Shown piece by piece: positions 47,772 to 58,979 of a stretch of 64,000 nucleotides of DNA; within the stretch, counting starts at the first letter, position 1, and every line of letters starts with the position of its first letter. The position numbers and the translations under genes are program-made. A model generated the notes under the pieces. It was not told the origin of the DNA. It made no database searches and saw nothing but the letters and a program-made list of their open reading frames with translations. The stretch comes from Chrysemys picta bellii (Eukaryota; Chordata; Testudines; Emydidae): NCBI RefSeq assembly GCF_011386835.1, contig NC_088792.1:222731894-222795893 (forward strand). The letters are read 5' to 3'.

Positions 47772-48140
47772 GTCATAGAATCATAGAAGTTAGAGATGGA
47801 AATGGCTATTAGATTATCCATTCCATCTCCCTGGGGCCAGGGCAGGGTTGTTCCCTAGAGTACATTTTCCTGTTAACCAGACCTTGACCCAAGACCTACA
47901 CAGCCCCAATTCTGCTTCTGTATTTTCTTGTAAAATTGAGGCCCTCGCTATTACTGGTTATGTAAGAAGATGACTTGTGCTGTCAGCAATTTCATTTACC
48001 TACAGTACAAACATATAGTAACTAAACATCCCAAATAGCAGCGCTTCCACCACTTTCCTGAGGAGGCTATTCCACAGCCTATGGGAGGAAACTTTTCCTC
48101 AGAATTTATTTACTCAGAATAAAACTTTCCTTTCATAATT
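47772..48140 (-). mobile_element. CR1-type LINE 3' fragment (older subfamily)
   Basis: Starts with the reverse of a CR1 3' end (TCATAGAATCATAGAAGTTA on plus, then GAGATGGAAATGGC) and continues into the 3' part of the C-terminal coding region (CTTCCACCACTTTCCTGAGG and TTCCACAGCCTATGGGAGG on plus). Decayed. Confidence 0.75.
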
Positions 48141-48609
48141 TCTTGTCATTATTCCCAGTCATATGCCCACATACCACAATCTATTGATTTTTATTGTAGT
48201 GCCCAAGAGCCCCAGTCATGGACCAAGACTCCCTTGTGCATTCTGGTACCATGTCACATAAGGAAAATAAAGCATGCTTGGGAGCTACTGAAGCTTGGAG
48301 GCCACACTAGCAATCAAAACCATTCCAAAGCATTTTATGCCCTGGATAGAGGAAAATTCCTTCTCTGTAAGCCTACAGAGAACCCCTGTACTAAGCCGAT
48401 GTACTCTAGCAGGCACAGGGTTTTAGGTTTAAGTCTTCATATGTGATAACAGAAGTATTACCGTTAGTTAAAATATGTTTTTCATGTTAGGCATCATTAG
48501 CCTGCAGCTAACACTGATGTCAAAAGGAGTTCTGTCTGTTCAGGAACTGAAAGATTGGATTTCTTCAGTGATATAACTTAGGAATCCAATCTATAAATAT
48601 ATATGACCC

Positions 48610-48740
48610 ACATCACCACAGATGGGAAACTGAGGCAAAGAAACATTAAATGACTTGCCAAAGGTCACCCAGCCTGTGGCTGGGCTGGGGTGCGAACCTA
48701 GATTTTATAAGATTTAAGACCAACCCTGCCGCCCTAAGGA
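48610..48740 (+). repeat. MIR SINE remnant
   Basis: ACAGATGGGAAACTGAGGCA, AATGACTTGCCAAAGGTCAC, CCAGCCTGTGGCTGG and GTGCGAACCTAGATTTTATA follow the MIR consensus in order. Confidence 0.85.
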
Positions 48741-48867
48741 TAGGCAAAGTCAGGTTTCTTTGTTTTTTTACAGTGACACTGAAGTCTATAAGAAACTCAG
48801 AGGTTTTCTCTCTGGTAAAAAGTTGCTATATATGACACTGATCACTAACTACAAATATTTTCTTTAG

Positions 48868-49017
48868 TTCTATGGTTTGCTATTGTTTGAGAAGGATGAT
48901 AGGAATTTGGAGTTTGATCAGTGCTATTCTGCAGTGCTAATTCCTGCTCTTCTTCCTCCCTTTGCCGAGACACGTATTTCAGCCTTCAATGAGTTCTCAA
49001 ACTTTATTCTTCCCAAT
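48868..49017 (+). other. Candidate coding exon B, unknown gene
   Basis: The acceptor AATATTTTCTTTAG lies before 48,868 and the donor AAT then GTGAGC follows 49,017. The 150 nt encode exactly 50 residues, phase 0 at both ends. They begin FYGLLLFEKDDRNLEFDQCY, continue through a hydrophobic SAVLIPALLPPFAE stretch and end NFILPN. The frame stays open for about 20 more codons past the donor, ending at 49,080. No family recognised. It could be an exon of an unannotated sauropsid gene, an exapted transposon fragment or chance. Confidence 0.4.
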
Positions 49018-49600
49018 GTGAGCACTTCTTCTAATGCTAAACTGCCATCTGATACGCCAAGCCTAAGAGCACCAAGTTAAAGCATTTAACAAATGGGACT
49101 TAAAAAAAATCATTCTAAATGACTCTTGAGCAAGTTAGATTTTTATATATTCTTGGCCATGCTTCCAAAAATCATTTAAATGAGAGGGGAAATGTATTTG
49201 AAAAGTGCTAGGCACCATTTAAAATACTCACGGTGACACTTCAATTAACTCTGTGAGCTGTTTATTTCTAGACTTTATTTGCAATTGCTTGAAATGCCAG
49301 GAGGACAGAGGAATGTCAACACACTAGGAATGAACAAGGGTGAATCAAGCAGTGGCTGATGCAACATTAGGGGCCCAAGATTTCCTGAAAGCTGTGACAC
49401 ACTTGTTGTTGGAGGCTTAATTAATTACTGTTCTAAAGTTCTTTGAGATCCTCAGAGGAAACACCTTTCCGTAAAGTGTGAAGCAATATTAATTCATGAC
49501 ATGACCTTTGATAGTTACAAGGACCACATGTGGTGTAATAACACTCTAACATTCCATTTGGGGTCAGCTCGCACATTTCAGGATTCTCAGGGTGAAGTGG
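49018..49600. other. Intergenic, nothing recognised
   Basis: AT-rich sequence without a repeat or gene that I can name. Confidence 0.5.
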
Positions 49601-49609
49601 GAAGGTGTA

Positions 49610-50215
49610 AAAGTGCGTGTTTAGCATGAAGTGCCCCCTGCTGGGGGAACATGGCTCTGAGGTGCCCTGCCTCAATTTCTCCTTCACAAGTTCCCAGGAA
49701 TAATTCACAGAGGCTTATGTCCAATATTAACCCCTCTTTTGGGGAACTGGTTTATCAACATAAAATAAACCCAAAGAAAAGTTTCTTCCACCCCAGTCTC
49801 ACACTGGGCACAGCCTCTACTCCCTAAGGTCTGTCTGGCTCCCAGTCTCTTCACTAGGTACAGTTATTAGCCCTTCCCAAGCTCTGCTGATTTAGTCTGT
49901 CCCCTGGAGGTCAGGGGGTTGCACAGTCCCCCATTTTGGGCCTTTGCTGGATTTTCAGTCTGCTCCTCCAGCTCCTTCCTTCCTCGGCCTTTCAGCAGCA
50001 ACTCTTCTCTCTCTTCCCTAGCCTTCCTGAGCTGAGAGAGGACCACAGGTGGCAGCCCCTCCCTACTGCTGTCTCTCCCTTTGAAAGGCCCAGGTGCCTC
50101 CCTTAAGCCCAACTGGGCAGCAGGTAGGTAATCAGTCACAGGTGGACTGGACACCCCTGGCCCCTCTTAAAGGGACCAATCAGGCCATTTGCTTAATTCT
50201 AGCACATATACATAT
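49610..50215 (-). repeat. LTR-like repeat, boundaries unresolved
   Basis: A GC-richer block whose minus strand reads GATTGGTCCCTTTAAGAGGG, GGGGTGTCCAGTCCACCTGT and CCCAGTTGGGCTTAAGGGAG, the style of sauropsid LTRs. Tips and target duplication were not found, so this is a tentative call. Confidence 0.4.
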
Positions 50216-52275
50216 CCCCCCTTTTCATTCTCAAAACACTTTATAAACATTGGGGCACAATGTCTTACTGAGGCCAAGCTCTCATTGACTTCAGTTGGAG
50301 CCTTTTTCTGAATACGTGAATGATCAGGACCTAAATTAAACTTTATAAAATCCTTATGAAATAACTGTGCCTCAGGTTAGCTACCTGATTTGTGCAAGGT
50401 GACATACCAGCTCAATAACTATGAAACCCAAGCGTTTTGACCTCAGCTCTAACCACTTGGTCGCAATCCCTATACAGATAGTTTTCCAACACACAGCTTG
50501 TCTCGGTGTGCTCTGTAACCCAATGTATTCCCGTCAAGTGAAACCGTTTAATTTTAGCTCCTTTAAGAGGGATGAGGTGCTTTGATCTTTCGTACTTCCA
50601 TCTGAATTCAAGAGCTGAGGTTTAGCTTTCTACAGGAATGATTCTGTTAGGCAGAAACAAAGATCGAGCTCATCACAGCTTCTTTTTTCAAAGCTATTCT
50701 GCAATTGCAAGAACATAAAAAAAATAAACAAAAGACATTTTGATTCACAAAGGCTTTTACTTTAGCATCAAGAAAAACTGCTCTGAGAGAATTTATGACT
50801 ATATGTACTGTTCAGTGTTGCCCGAGAGCCTGTAATAATTCTACAGGCTATAATTAAAGGGCAATCTCTGCATAAATAGTCACGGTAATAACTTATGCAC
50901 ATTAATGGCAGATTACTTGCATATTAATTAAGTGTAAGCTATCCAGTCATCAGGACCATTTTATACAAATTTGCAGTCTTGCTATTTTCACAGTTGTGTG
51001 ATTGATATACTTTATCTTTGAAATAGCCCCCAAATTCTCTCCTCTTGCCATGTACTTTGAAATGTAAATATGCTAAATCCTGAGTTAATTAGGATAATAC
51101 TATCAAAGAATGCAAAAAATATAACCCTCTTTCACGCTAATTCAGACTCCTGAACATGGTTCCATAAATTGTTCAGCAAACCAATCCTAGACTGTCTTGT
51201 ATCAAAGGGGTTTATGTTTTCATGACTATAAGCAGACCTATTTAAGTGAAACAAAATATCATGTCAGTTACTAAATTCTTCATTCACCCTGAATTCTAAA
51301 CAGACTAACCATGGGGATATGGAAAATCTAAACACTCTTCACTCACATAGGCAGAGAGAAGCAGGAGCCAGCAACACAGAATTGATGGTACAGGGGGTGG
51401 GAAATCAGCAGCTCTGCTACTTCTCCCATCTTCCCCCTGGAACCATTGAAGTCCCTCCTACCTAAGTCTGCCTGGGTTGAGTCCAGGGCAAGCCAGAGGA
51501 TAAGCCACACTGTGGGGCATGCTCCTCAGGTCTGGGTAGATGGCTACATGGAAGCAAGTGGCAATCAAGAAAAATATTGAATTAAAATGTAGTACCTTTG
51601 TGTATCCTCAATCCTAAAGCTATAGCCAGAGCATCTTCAGAACTGCTCTAACTTATGGTGCCAGCATGCTGTCAGGGCTCACCAGAGCACAGTGTGCTTC
51701 AGTCATGCCCCATTCCATCCCCAACACACCTCTTGGGAACAGGAGGCATAAAGCTGGTCATGTCAGCTGTACACCAACCAGGAATTTCTCAGTGCCAGGG
51801 AAATTCCTATCTGCTGTGGCAGGGTAGCTTTTCAGGTCCTTTGCACTGCCAATGCAGTGCCATAGCAGAGTAGGGACCAAAGATATGGGCCATCCTGCTC
51901 TACTTAATGAATCCTTTCAATAGCCAAAGCAAAGATACCAGGCAATACATTGCTTGTAAGCAACACCCTTTGCTTGATAAGTGCTTTCCATGAGCCTTAC
52001 AAATATCCTGTAGTCATGGATTGCATTTCATTGGCAGATTCTTTCCACAGCAACTAAGGGAATATAACTGTAGAGTTCAAGCCATTATAAGCTTTATCAG
52101 CACAGCTCAGCACTGCTCACTCATTTAGTTTAATAATAGGGTGGCCCTTCCACCCCATTTATTTACAGTAGCTTAAAGAAATGCATCTCCATTTGCTTAC
52201 TCAAAAGAAAAGATGCAATGAGAGACAAGAAATTCTAACAACAAAAATCTTAATTTCAAAAACTGTTAAAGGTTA
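50216..52275. other. Intergenic, no gene seen
   Basis: A possible MIR-like remnant lies near 50,345-50,470 (TGTGCCTCAGGTTAGCTACC). The rest is AT-rich and featureless to my reading. Confidence 0.45.
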
Positions 52276-52280
52276 CTTAG

Positions 52281-53044
52281 TGTGGTGGGGCAGCTGCCCC
52301 ACACAGGTACATGAAGGGTTAAAGCAGCCCTCAGGGAGGCTGCGCAAAATCCAACCAATGGGAGGAGGGCTTGTAGAGAGCCAATCAGGAGAAGGTTTGT
52401 TGGAGCAGCCAATCAGGGCCAGGGAGGGCCATATAAGAGGGGCCGCTCAACAAAGATGGGGGCAGTCTCTCCCTTGAATGAAAGGGAGGACTGGCTGCCT
52501 TAGAGGAATATTTTGGATGGAGCAGTGCTGGACAGGGTCAGGGGAGCAATAGGGAGTTTGACCCTGAGGACTGCCAGACTGAGGGCCCTAATACAAAGGG
52601 CTAGGAAGAGACTAGGGCTCCAGGGAAGTGGCCTAGGAAAATAGGTGGTGGGAGTTGGAGGAGCGGCCGCATGTGGCTGCCAGCTATGGGGTCCCTGCGT
52701 AGGGGCCTGGAGTAGTGGGTGGGCCTGCTCCCCATTTCCCCACACTTGCCACAGAGGAGATGGCCAGTATTTGGACCTTGAGGTGAGGGGCTAGACTCAA
52801 GGCTGCAGCAGGCCACAGCGGCAAGTGGATGGACTAGAGATTGCCACTTCCCCTGGAAGGGGGGAGAAAGTGGAGTGGGGCATAGCTGGAGGGCCATGCC
52901 CAGAAGAATGTGACACAGGTCTTAGAGGTGGAGCAGAAGTGATGGCAGTGAGACACCACTAGTGGAAGGTGCACTGACAACCAAGAGCTAATCCCTAGCA
53001 CTGCCAGCAGGAGGTGCCGAGGTAGTGAGTCCTGCCCCGTTACA
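52281..53044. mobile_element. Solo LTR (764 bp) with 5-bp target duplication CTTAG
   Basis: Starts TGTGGTGGGG and ends CCCCGTTACA. A perfect CTTAG duplication flanks it (52276-52280 and 53045-53049). A TATA-like CATATAAGAGG at about 52,429 sets the plus strand as the likely sense strand. Shared blocks (AGGGTTAAAGCAGCCCT near the start, CCAGCAGGAGG and GTGAGTCC near the end) make it a sibling of the solo LTR at 42.9 kb. No internal retroelement sequence remains. Confidence 0.9.
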
Positions 53045-53049
53045 CTTAG

Positions 53050-55775
53050 GGACAGCTACATATGTACCTATCACATCATGTACAAGGTCAGAGCCCTAGA
53101 AAGTCAGGACATGAAAAGTTACGGCCATCATAAATCCCACACTAAGTGAAAACACATTATTTAGATCAAGTATATGGAAATGCATATGTCTTCACAATTG
53201 AAGAACCTTAACTCCTGAGTCAAACTGAATACTATACTTTCATCAATAACCACAAAAAACAAATACAGATGGAACGTTTCTAAACAAAGAAAAACTATTA
53301 AAGAAATATGACAATTTTCACAATGATCAGCCTCAGCTGCAAGTATAGATACCTATCAAATTTCACTAATATTCTACATATAAAATATTATCCTACAGAA
53401 AGAACCATTATAAGTACAGTACAACATTTCCACTGTCAATTGAGAAATATATTAACTGACTGCAACAGACAGGCAATGCTTGCCTAACAACTCTACCCAG
53501 TTAACAGGTGATGATCTGGCTGGAAAATGTTGCAACAGTGAGTGAGCAAAACAAATGTAAGTGGTTCATTATCCCATCTACATCTTAGGGGTGCGAGTGC
53601 CTCTCCAGAGTCTGAAAATCTAGGGTGTAGGCTGACTAGTCCACATGAAGGAATGTTAGGTCCAACCAAATTTAAGGGGAAGGGTTGGGTTGTATTTTGT
53701 CTCATTTACTTTTCAATTCCTTCTGTAAATAAAACAAATCCCCAAGTTTTGGCCTGCTATAACCTGCGTGCATTGTGTTTTGGAGCAAGGTGGGGAAGTC
53801 ACTTGCTCACACAGTGATATATTCTACCTAATTGTATTCTTTAAAGAAAAAATATTTAGATATCAAAATCAAGAACAAAAATCTTTGTTTTTGGTTGAGT
53901 TAGATTGTTGTGTTTTGAGGAAAAATAACTTTTCTTATATGTGAATAACATGTAGACATTTACTGTGATCAGTGTCACGTTTATAATATCCTTAACTATT
54001 CATTTACTTGTTTCAGTGCTTGGTTTTTGTACATGACTTGATAGGTGATAGGTTCTTGTCTCTTATTAACCTTAACTGATTTTTTTAAACAAGAGCCCAG
54101 ATCATATTTTTGCTATGGAAGAACCCACGGGAGGGACTTCTGGGAGAGGGAATCTCTGTGGATTCTCTTATGGATTTAGTTAATCTTATGGATTAGTTAA
54201 AACTAATTGCTTAAAAGCTCTCAACTCAATAAACGGGGTTTCTGTAACATGTGACTTGGGCCCTAAACAAGAGGGCAAAAAGTGTATCGCAGTTTATATC
54301 CAGAATCTCGGAGCATGGATTAGGCTGGCTCATTCTCCATTTGAAAAATCAATATGTGACTCATGGCCCTGAATGCCAAGGACGTTTCTTCAAACTGAAG
54401 TTTCCACCTGTTAGTTGGAATATTCGATTCTGCAAATTGTTTGTCAGCTGCTATAACTGACTACCCTTCCCAGAGGTCCTGATTAAATAAATCACATGAG
54501 CATGTGCTTAATATTAAGTCCATGAGTAGCACATGCTTCAGTGCTTCACCTGATCAGCACCAGAGTGCTTATGTAGTACACTGAGCCATCAAAATCTTAC
54601 AACCACAAACCCTCAACTCATCACATTTGCTCAATGTCTAGGGTCTCTCAATGCCTGGTTTAAATACAATACTTGGTTGTAAACAGCTACATTTAAACAA
54701 AAGCCAAACTCTACTGGGTTCTCCCCATCCTCTCCAGCCCCTTGGGGGAAGTAAGTATAAGCTACTGCAAATAGGTTGATTCTAGACTCAACCTGGCTCC
54801 TTTACACTATTCTGACAGAATATTGGGGCTAAAATGAACCACAAGGGGAAAATTCCCCTAGTTCAGGAAAGCATAGGGCTAATGTAAGTGACCCTCCCCA
54901 TCCCATCCCCACACAGACACATACACACACACACAAACCCTGGTACAGGTGAGACAGTAACCATACTTAGTGCCCAGTGTTATGAAGATTTGGGGCTCCA
55001 GTGCAGCTCAGGAAAGGAGACCAGAAGTTAGCTCACGTTGGATATATTTCAGCTCCTACCGCAGCCCAGAACCCAGGAGAAGTAAAGCTACCTTTGCTCC
55101 CACTTCCCGACCATCAGCGCTTCTGTCCTGCGTCTTTCAAGAGCCACCCAGAGTTTGGCCTAGAACATGTAGTGATGTACGTTGTTTGTTCCTTCGTGGT
55201 TAGGGAAATATTCAAGGATAGTCCAGGGGCAGCCACGGAGACAGCAGCATGTTCTAGCCTGTTCAAAGATGTGTGTGTCTGAGCAGCCATAGGGAAGCAA
55301 GGTGACCTCTTGAATCCAAAGAATTCCTTAAAATACACATGCAGACATAGATATCAAACACACAGCCCCTCATTGAAAACTAAGAGAAGTTCCTCAGCTG
55401 GCGAAACTTGTCATAGTTCTGTTGATATCAGTGGAGCCCTGGCTATTTATAACATCTGAGGATCTCCCCCAAAGTCAATGACAAGTACAAAACTAATCTG
55501 TGTTGCCTCTTTTCTACTTCTGCATAATGCAAACATGGTTTAAATGCAATGAACTCCCAGCTTCTCTGAGTGTGCATAGGGAGGGGTGGGGGAGACATGC
55601 ACTGCCAACCTATCTCTAACAGAAAAAATATCAGGAAACCCTGCTAACAGAAACTCAAGGAACTTCCCCTCTCTTAGGTAGGAGTAACCCACAAAGGGGA
55701 GAACTTGGCCCATAATCCTTGGTGTTGTTAGGTACAGTCCTACTCTTTCTACCCTAGGAGACTTATCTGCAATGC
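53050..55775. other. Intergenic, old repeat traces only
   Basis: Traces of ancient palindromic repeat lie near 54,490-54,600, and a CA-rich tract at about 54,911-54,936. No gene recognised; the open frames at 54,970-55,282 overlap in three phases and look random. Confidence 0.5.
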
Positions 55776-55776
55776 T

Positions 55777-56480
55777 CACTTTTCCCAGTAGTATTTTAGC
55801 TGCTCTTTATCATTATCCTGATCTTTACTTCCTGCAGGAATCATTCCAACTTCTCTCTTAAATGTGTTAAAGACACATTGCAAGGCAGAGTTCAGAATCA
55901 TTCTGCACTTTGTGCATTTGTTGTGCTTTGTGGTGCTGGAGGAAGAGTGGTATGGCTTGACTTTGCTCTTCCTGCCACACTTTACCAATTCCGAGTATTC
56001 CTGTTTGTTTGCCTTCTACTTTTTACTTTCTGGTACCGTTTTTTAACCTCAAATCTTTAAGCACGCCCTCATTGGCTACTGCTCATCCTGTCAATCTTCT
56101 TTTTCAAGTCAGCTAGTATATTTCACTGTAGTTATGGTCTTTTACTGCTCTCCAGCCACCTCCTACATGAGTGAATTATACTTCTTCCCATTGCACCCAC
56201 CTTGCTAAACTGATCGATTTCAGAAATGTTGGGAAATGGGCCTGTTTTTGCTCTTATTTAAGTCATTGGCAAAACTGCCACTGGCTTCTGTAATACCCTG
56301 TATTGCCAAGTTCTGCAATCGTGTCTTCAACTGATTCTCTACTGTGCTAACTTCAAGTTGCTCAAGAGCACTAGTTCCAAATTTCTCTATTATTTTCATT
56401 TTCCGAATAAGTTCCTCATGATCAGGAGTAGAGGTGGGCCAGCTTCTGCTTTGGTTGGAGTCTGTACTTTCTGAATCCAT
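55777..56480 (-). pseudogene. Broken reading frame, unknown protein
   Basis: Two protein-like minus-strand frames lie in order. The first (56,480-56,220, 86 codons) begins MDSESTDSNQSRSWPTSTPD, continues with EELIRKMKIIEKFG and a helical ENQLKTRLQNLAIQG stretch, and stops at TGA. The second (about 56,001-55,776) includes NKQEYSELVKCGRKSKVKPY, CTKCRMILNSALQCVF and ends QLKYYWEK. Between them the frame is broken by several stops. No intron borders are visible, which suggests a processed copy or a decayed single-exon gene. Residue content (charged helix, Cys/Lys-rich segment) is protein-like, but I cannot name the family. Confidence 0.45.
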
Positions 56481-56484
56481 AAAT

Positions 56485-58325
56485 TACCGTCACATTAATT
56501 TAGGAACCTTATTTAATAACATGCTTGGCTGTATTTATTACTTACCAGCTCTCTGTGTAGTTAAAGTAGTTTATTATGGCCTAGAGAGCCCAGAGAATTG
56601 GTCTAGAAAATTTCTCCTCCTCCTCCTCTCTTGGTGATCTTAAGCAGATACCTATTATTATTTTTTTGTTTCTCATTCCTTGTATGCTCTACCAATGAAT
56701 TTCACCACCATGCTCTTTGTTCCCATTGTCACTATAAATAGTTTTGAAATGTTTCTGCCTCTACTCTCTCACCTATGCAGATTATACCCATACAAATTGA
56801 TGTTTGGTTGAGACTAATCATTGAAGGTAAGCCCAGTAGAACATGATAGGATATATCCTATGTGTCTACTTGTTCAGATTTGACTATATGAATATATTTT
56901 ATTTTTTTTCCAATTAGCGATGAAAACAGAGAGTGCTCTGTTCTCCCCTCACTTAGTAGATATAACACCCATGGTATGCAGAGGAAAAGAGGCCCCCTAG
57001 CAGCACATGGAGGAATAGTTCCATGGCGTGTAATGTCATTAGTCCTCAACTGATTTTTCTTTAGGATTTAAATTGTAGACCAATAGTGACACCTGCTGGA
57101 AGCTTGTAATAAGGGTTATTTAAATTCATAGCATAATATTCCACAATCCATTCTCTAACAGTCTTCTAACAGTTAATTGTGGGGTTTTAAAGTAAAATAG
57201 GCATTTTCTGACGATTTTTGTCAAGTCTTTACTATAATATTTGAAGCCATATGAGCATGCTAACAAAACTTTGCAATGATAGGAGAATGTGTTTTAAAGA
57301 ATCTTGACTTAATCTACAAGGTTTTTTAAATGGTCCCCCCAAAAAATCCAAAAAGGAAAATAAAAAAGATTGGGGCCACACATGAATATAATGCTTTTTT
57401 TAAATGTAACTGCATTACATATTTTTAAAATATGTATTTATTGAAATGAATATGAAAAGAATGTCATATAGACTCCTACTAAATCTATCAGGGCTTCTAT
57501 TTTACAAATATAGGAAATGCAGTGAAAGGAATAAGTAATTTTTATGCCATTGTACCTAGTCAAAGATTCAATTTTTAAAAAGTCTCTGGGTGCAATTTCT
57601 CAGTAGACAATTGTCTCCTGCTTAATCTAAGCTGCAGACTTCAGGATTCTTCTGTCAGTCTGCCAGATGCCTGGATTCAACAATGTATTAAGCACATGAG
57701 CAGTCCCATTGACCTGAGTAGGACTATTCACAGGATTAAAGTTATCTGCATGTTTAATTGCTCTGGACTGGGGCCAGAATAAGTAGCACAACAATCATCA
57801 TCATAAATCAAATTCACTCTTCCATTCTAAAACCCAACATTCACTACCCATAATATTCTGAAACATTTGTCTTTTGAGGTGATATTTCTAAAGTTAGTTG
57901 TTGCTCAAAGTTTTGTTCTGTAAGTTTTGTAATCCATTTGTGTTATGCAGAAGTGGCAAAGACACTGTTTTGTGGCTGAAGAGGTTACTTGTCAAACTTC
58001 GCACTTGCCATAGACTCTGGGCCAGGTCCCCAGTTGATGTAAATTGTCAGAGATCCATTGAGATTTTACACCAGCTGTGGATCCGCATTTAGTATTTAGT
58101 GAGGGCTCGTGTTTTTGATGTATCTTAAGAAATTTGTTTTACAGGTGACAGTTAAAGATGATTGAAGATGCACTATTATAATTACTGTGTAGAATGTATG
58201 ATGTGTCCAGAGTTGCATCTTCCCATACTGATTTCTCAATTTCAGCAAAGGCAAAATACTATGTAAAAAGACATCTGGTAAGCATAACAGAGATCATTAA
58301 CTTTGGAAGGATGTTCATTTGGTGA
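56485..58325. other. Intergenic, old repeat traces
   Basis: The stretch at 57,660-57,780 (ATTAAGCACATGAGCAGTCC, ATTGACCTGAGTAGGACTAT) and another at 58,010-58,090 resemble the ancient amniote repeats noted at 40 and 54.5 kb. No gene seen. Confidence 0.45.
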
Positions 58326-58545
58326 TTGTCTACACTTGAAAACTACTTCATGCTAGAACACAACCTGGAGAAGTCATGACAACTAATCCAGTGTTAAACA
58401 CTCAGGTTAAATCTTGGCCCCATCGAAGCTAATGACAGAAAGCCTGTCTACATTGAGTGCTAAATCATGTTTAACACCATATTATTACCATGACTGCTCA
58501 AGTGCTAACACAATGTAATTTCCCAGTGCAGACAAGCCCTTAGGG
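58326..58545. repeat. MITE-like element of the GTCTACA type
   Basis: GATTGTCTACACTTGAAAAC at the left, AAGCCTGTCTACATTGAGTG in the middle, CAGTGCAGACAAGCCCTTAG at the right, and mirrored TGTTAAACA / TGTTTAACA blocks suggest a short self-complementary transposon. Confidence 0.6.
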
Positions 58546-58767
58546 TGAAATTTATCCGGGCAAAGGCCTAACACAAGGACAATGCATCACATTAGTCCCA
58601 CTTAAGCCTTGTTTTGGCAACCAGTTGGCCTTGCACTGGACTTCGGCACAAGGGTGAATTTCACCCTTTGAAAACAAAAGGACTTTGTTCGAAATAAGTC
58701 CTTATTCCAGAAGTAAGGCATTGGTTCTGGTTCTTTTTCTATGTCATTACAATGCTTATGAAAATAA

Positions 58768-58967
58768 TGTATCAGGGAGTAGCCGTGTTAGTCTGTATCT
58801 ACAAAAACAACAAGGAGTCCGGTGGCACCTTAAAGACTAACAGATTTATTTGGGCATAAGCTTTCGTGGGTAAAAAGCCTCACTTCTTTTGAGATATTTT
58901 ACCCACGAAAGCTTATGCCCAAATAAATCTGTTAGTCTTTAAGGTGCCACCGGTCTCCTTGTTGTTT
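58768..58967 (-). mobile_element. Penelope-like hairpin element, 12-bp duplication
   Basis: Two arms of about 72 nt (58803-58874 and 58897-58968), complementary except for one base, surround a 22-nt spacer, with the single-copy tail at the left (AGTAGCCGTGTTAGTCTGTA). This is the same family as at 45.5 kb, in the opposite orientation and a different subfamily. The 12-bp repeat TTATGAAAATAA flanks it (58756-58767 and 58968-58979). Confidence 0.75.
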
Positions 58968-58979
58968 TTATGAAAATAA

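Larger units (their letters stand above)
46841..48867. other. Putative intron between exon candidates A and B
   Basis: Contains the CR1-type fragment at 47,772-48,140, an old repeat at about 48,195-48,245 (GAGCCCCAGTCATGGACCAA, as at 24.6 kb) and a MIR at 48,610-48,740. Nothing else was recognised. Confidence 0.45.

Noticed and set aside
54970..55338. Overlapping open frames of 74-93 codons on both strands
   Set aside because: Three frames overlap, none has protein-like motifs, and no splice sites support them.
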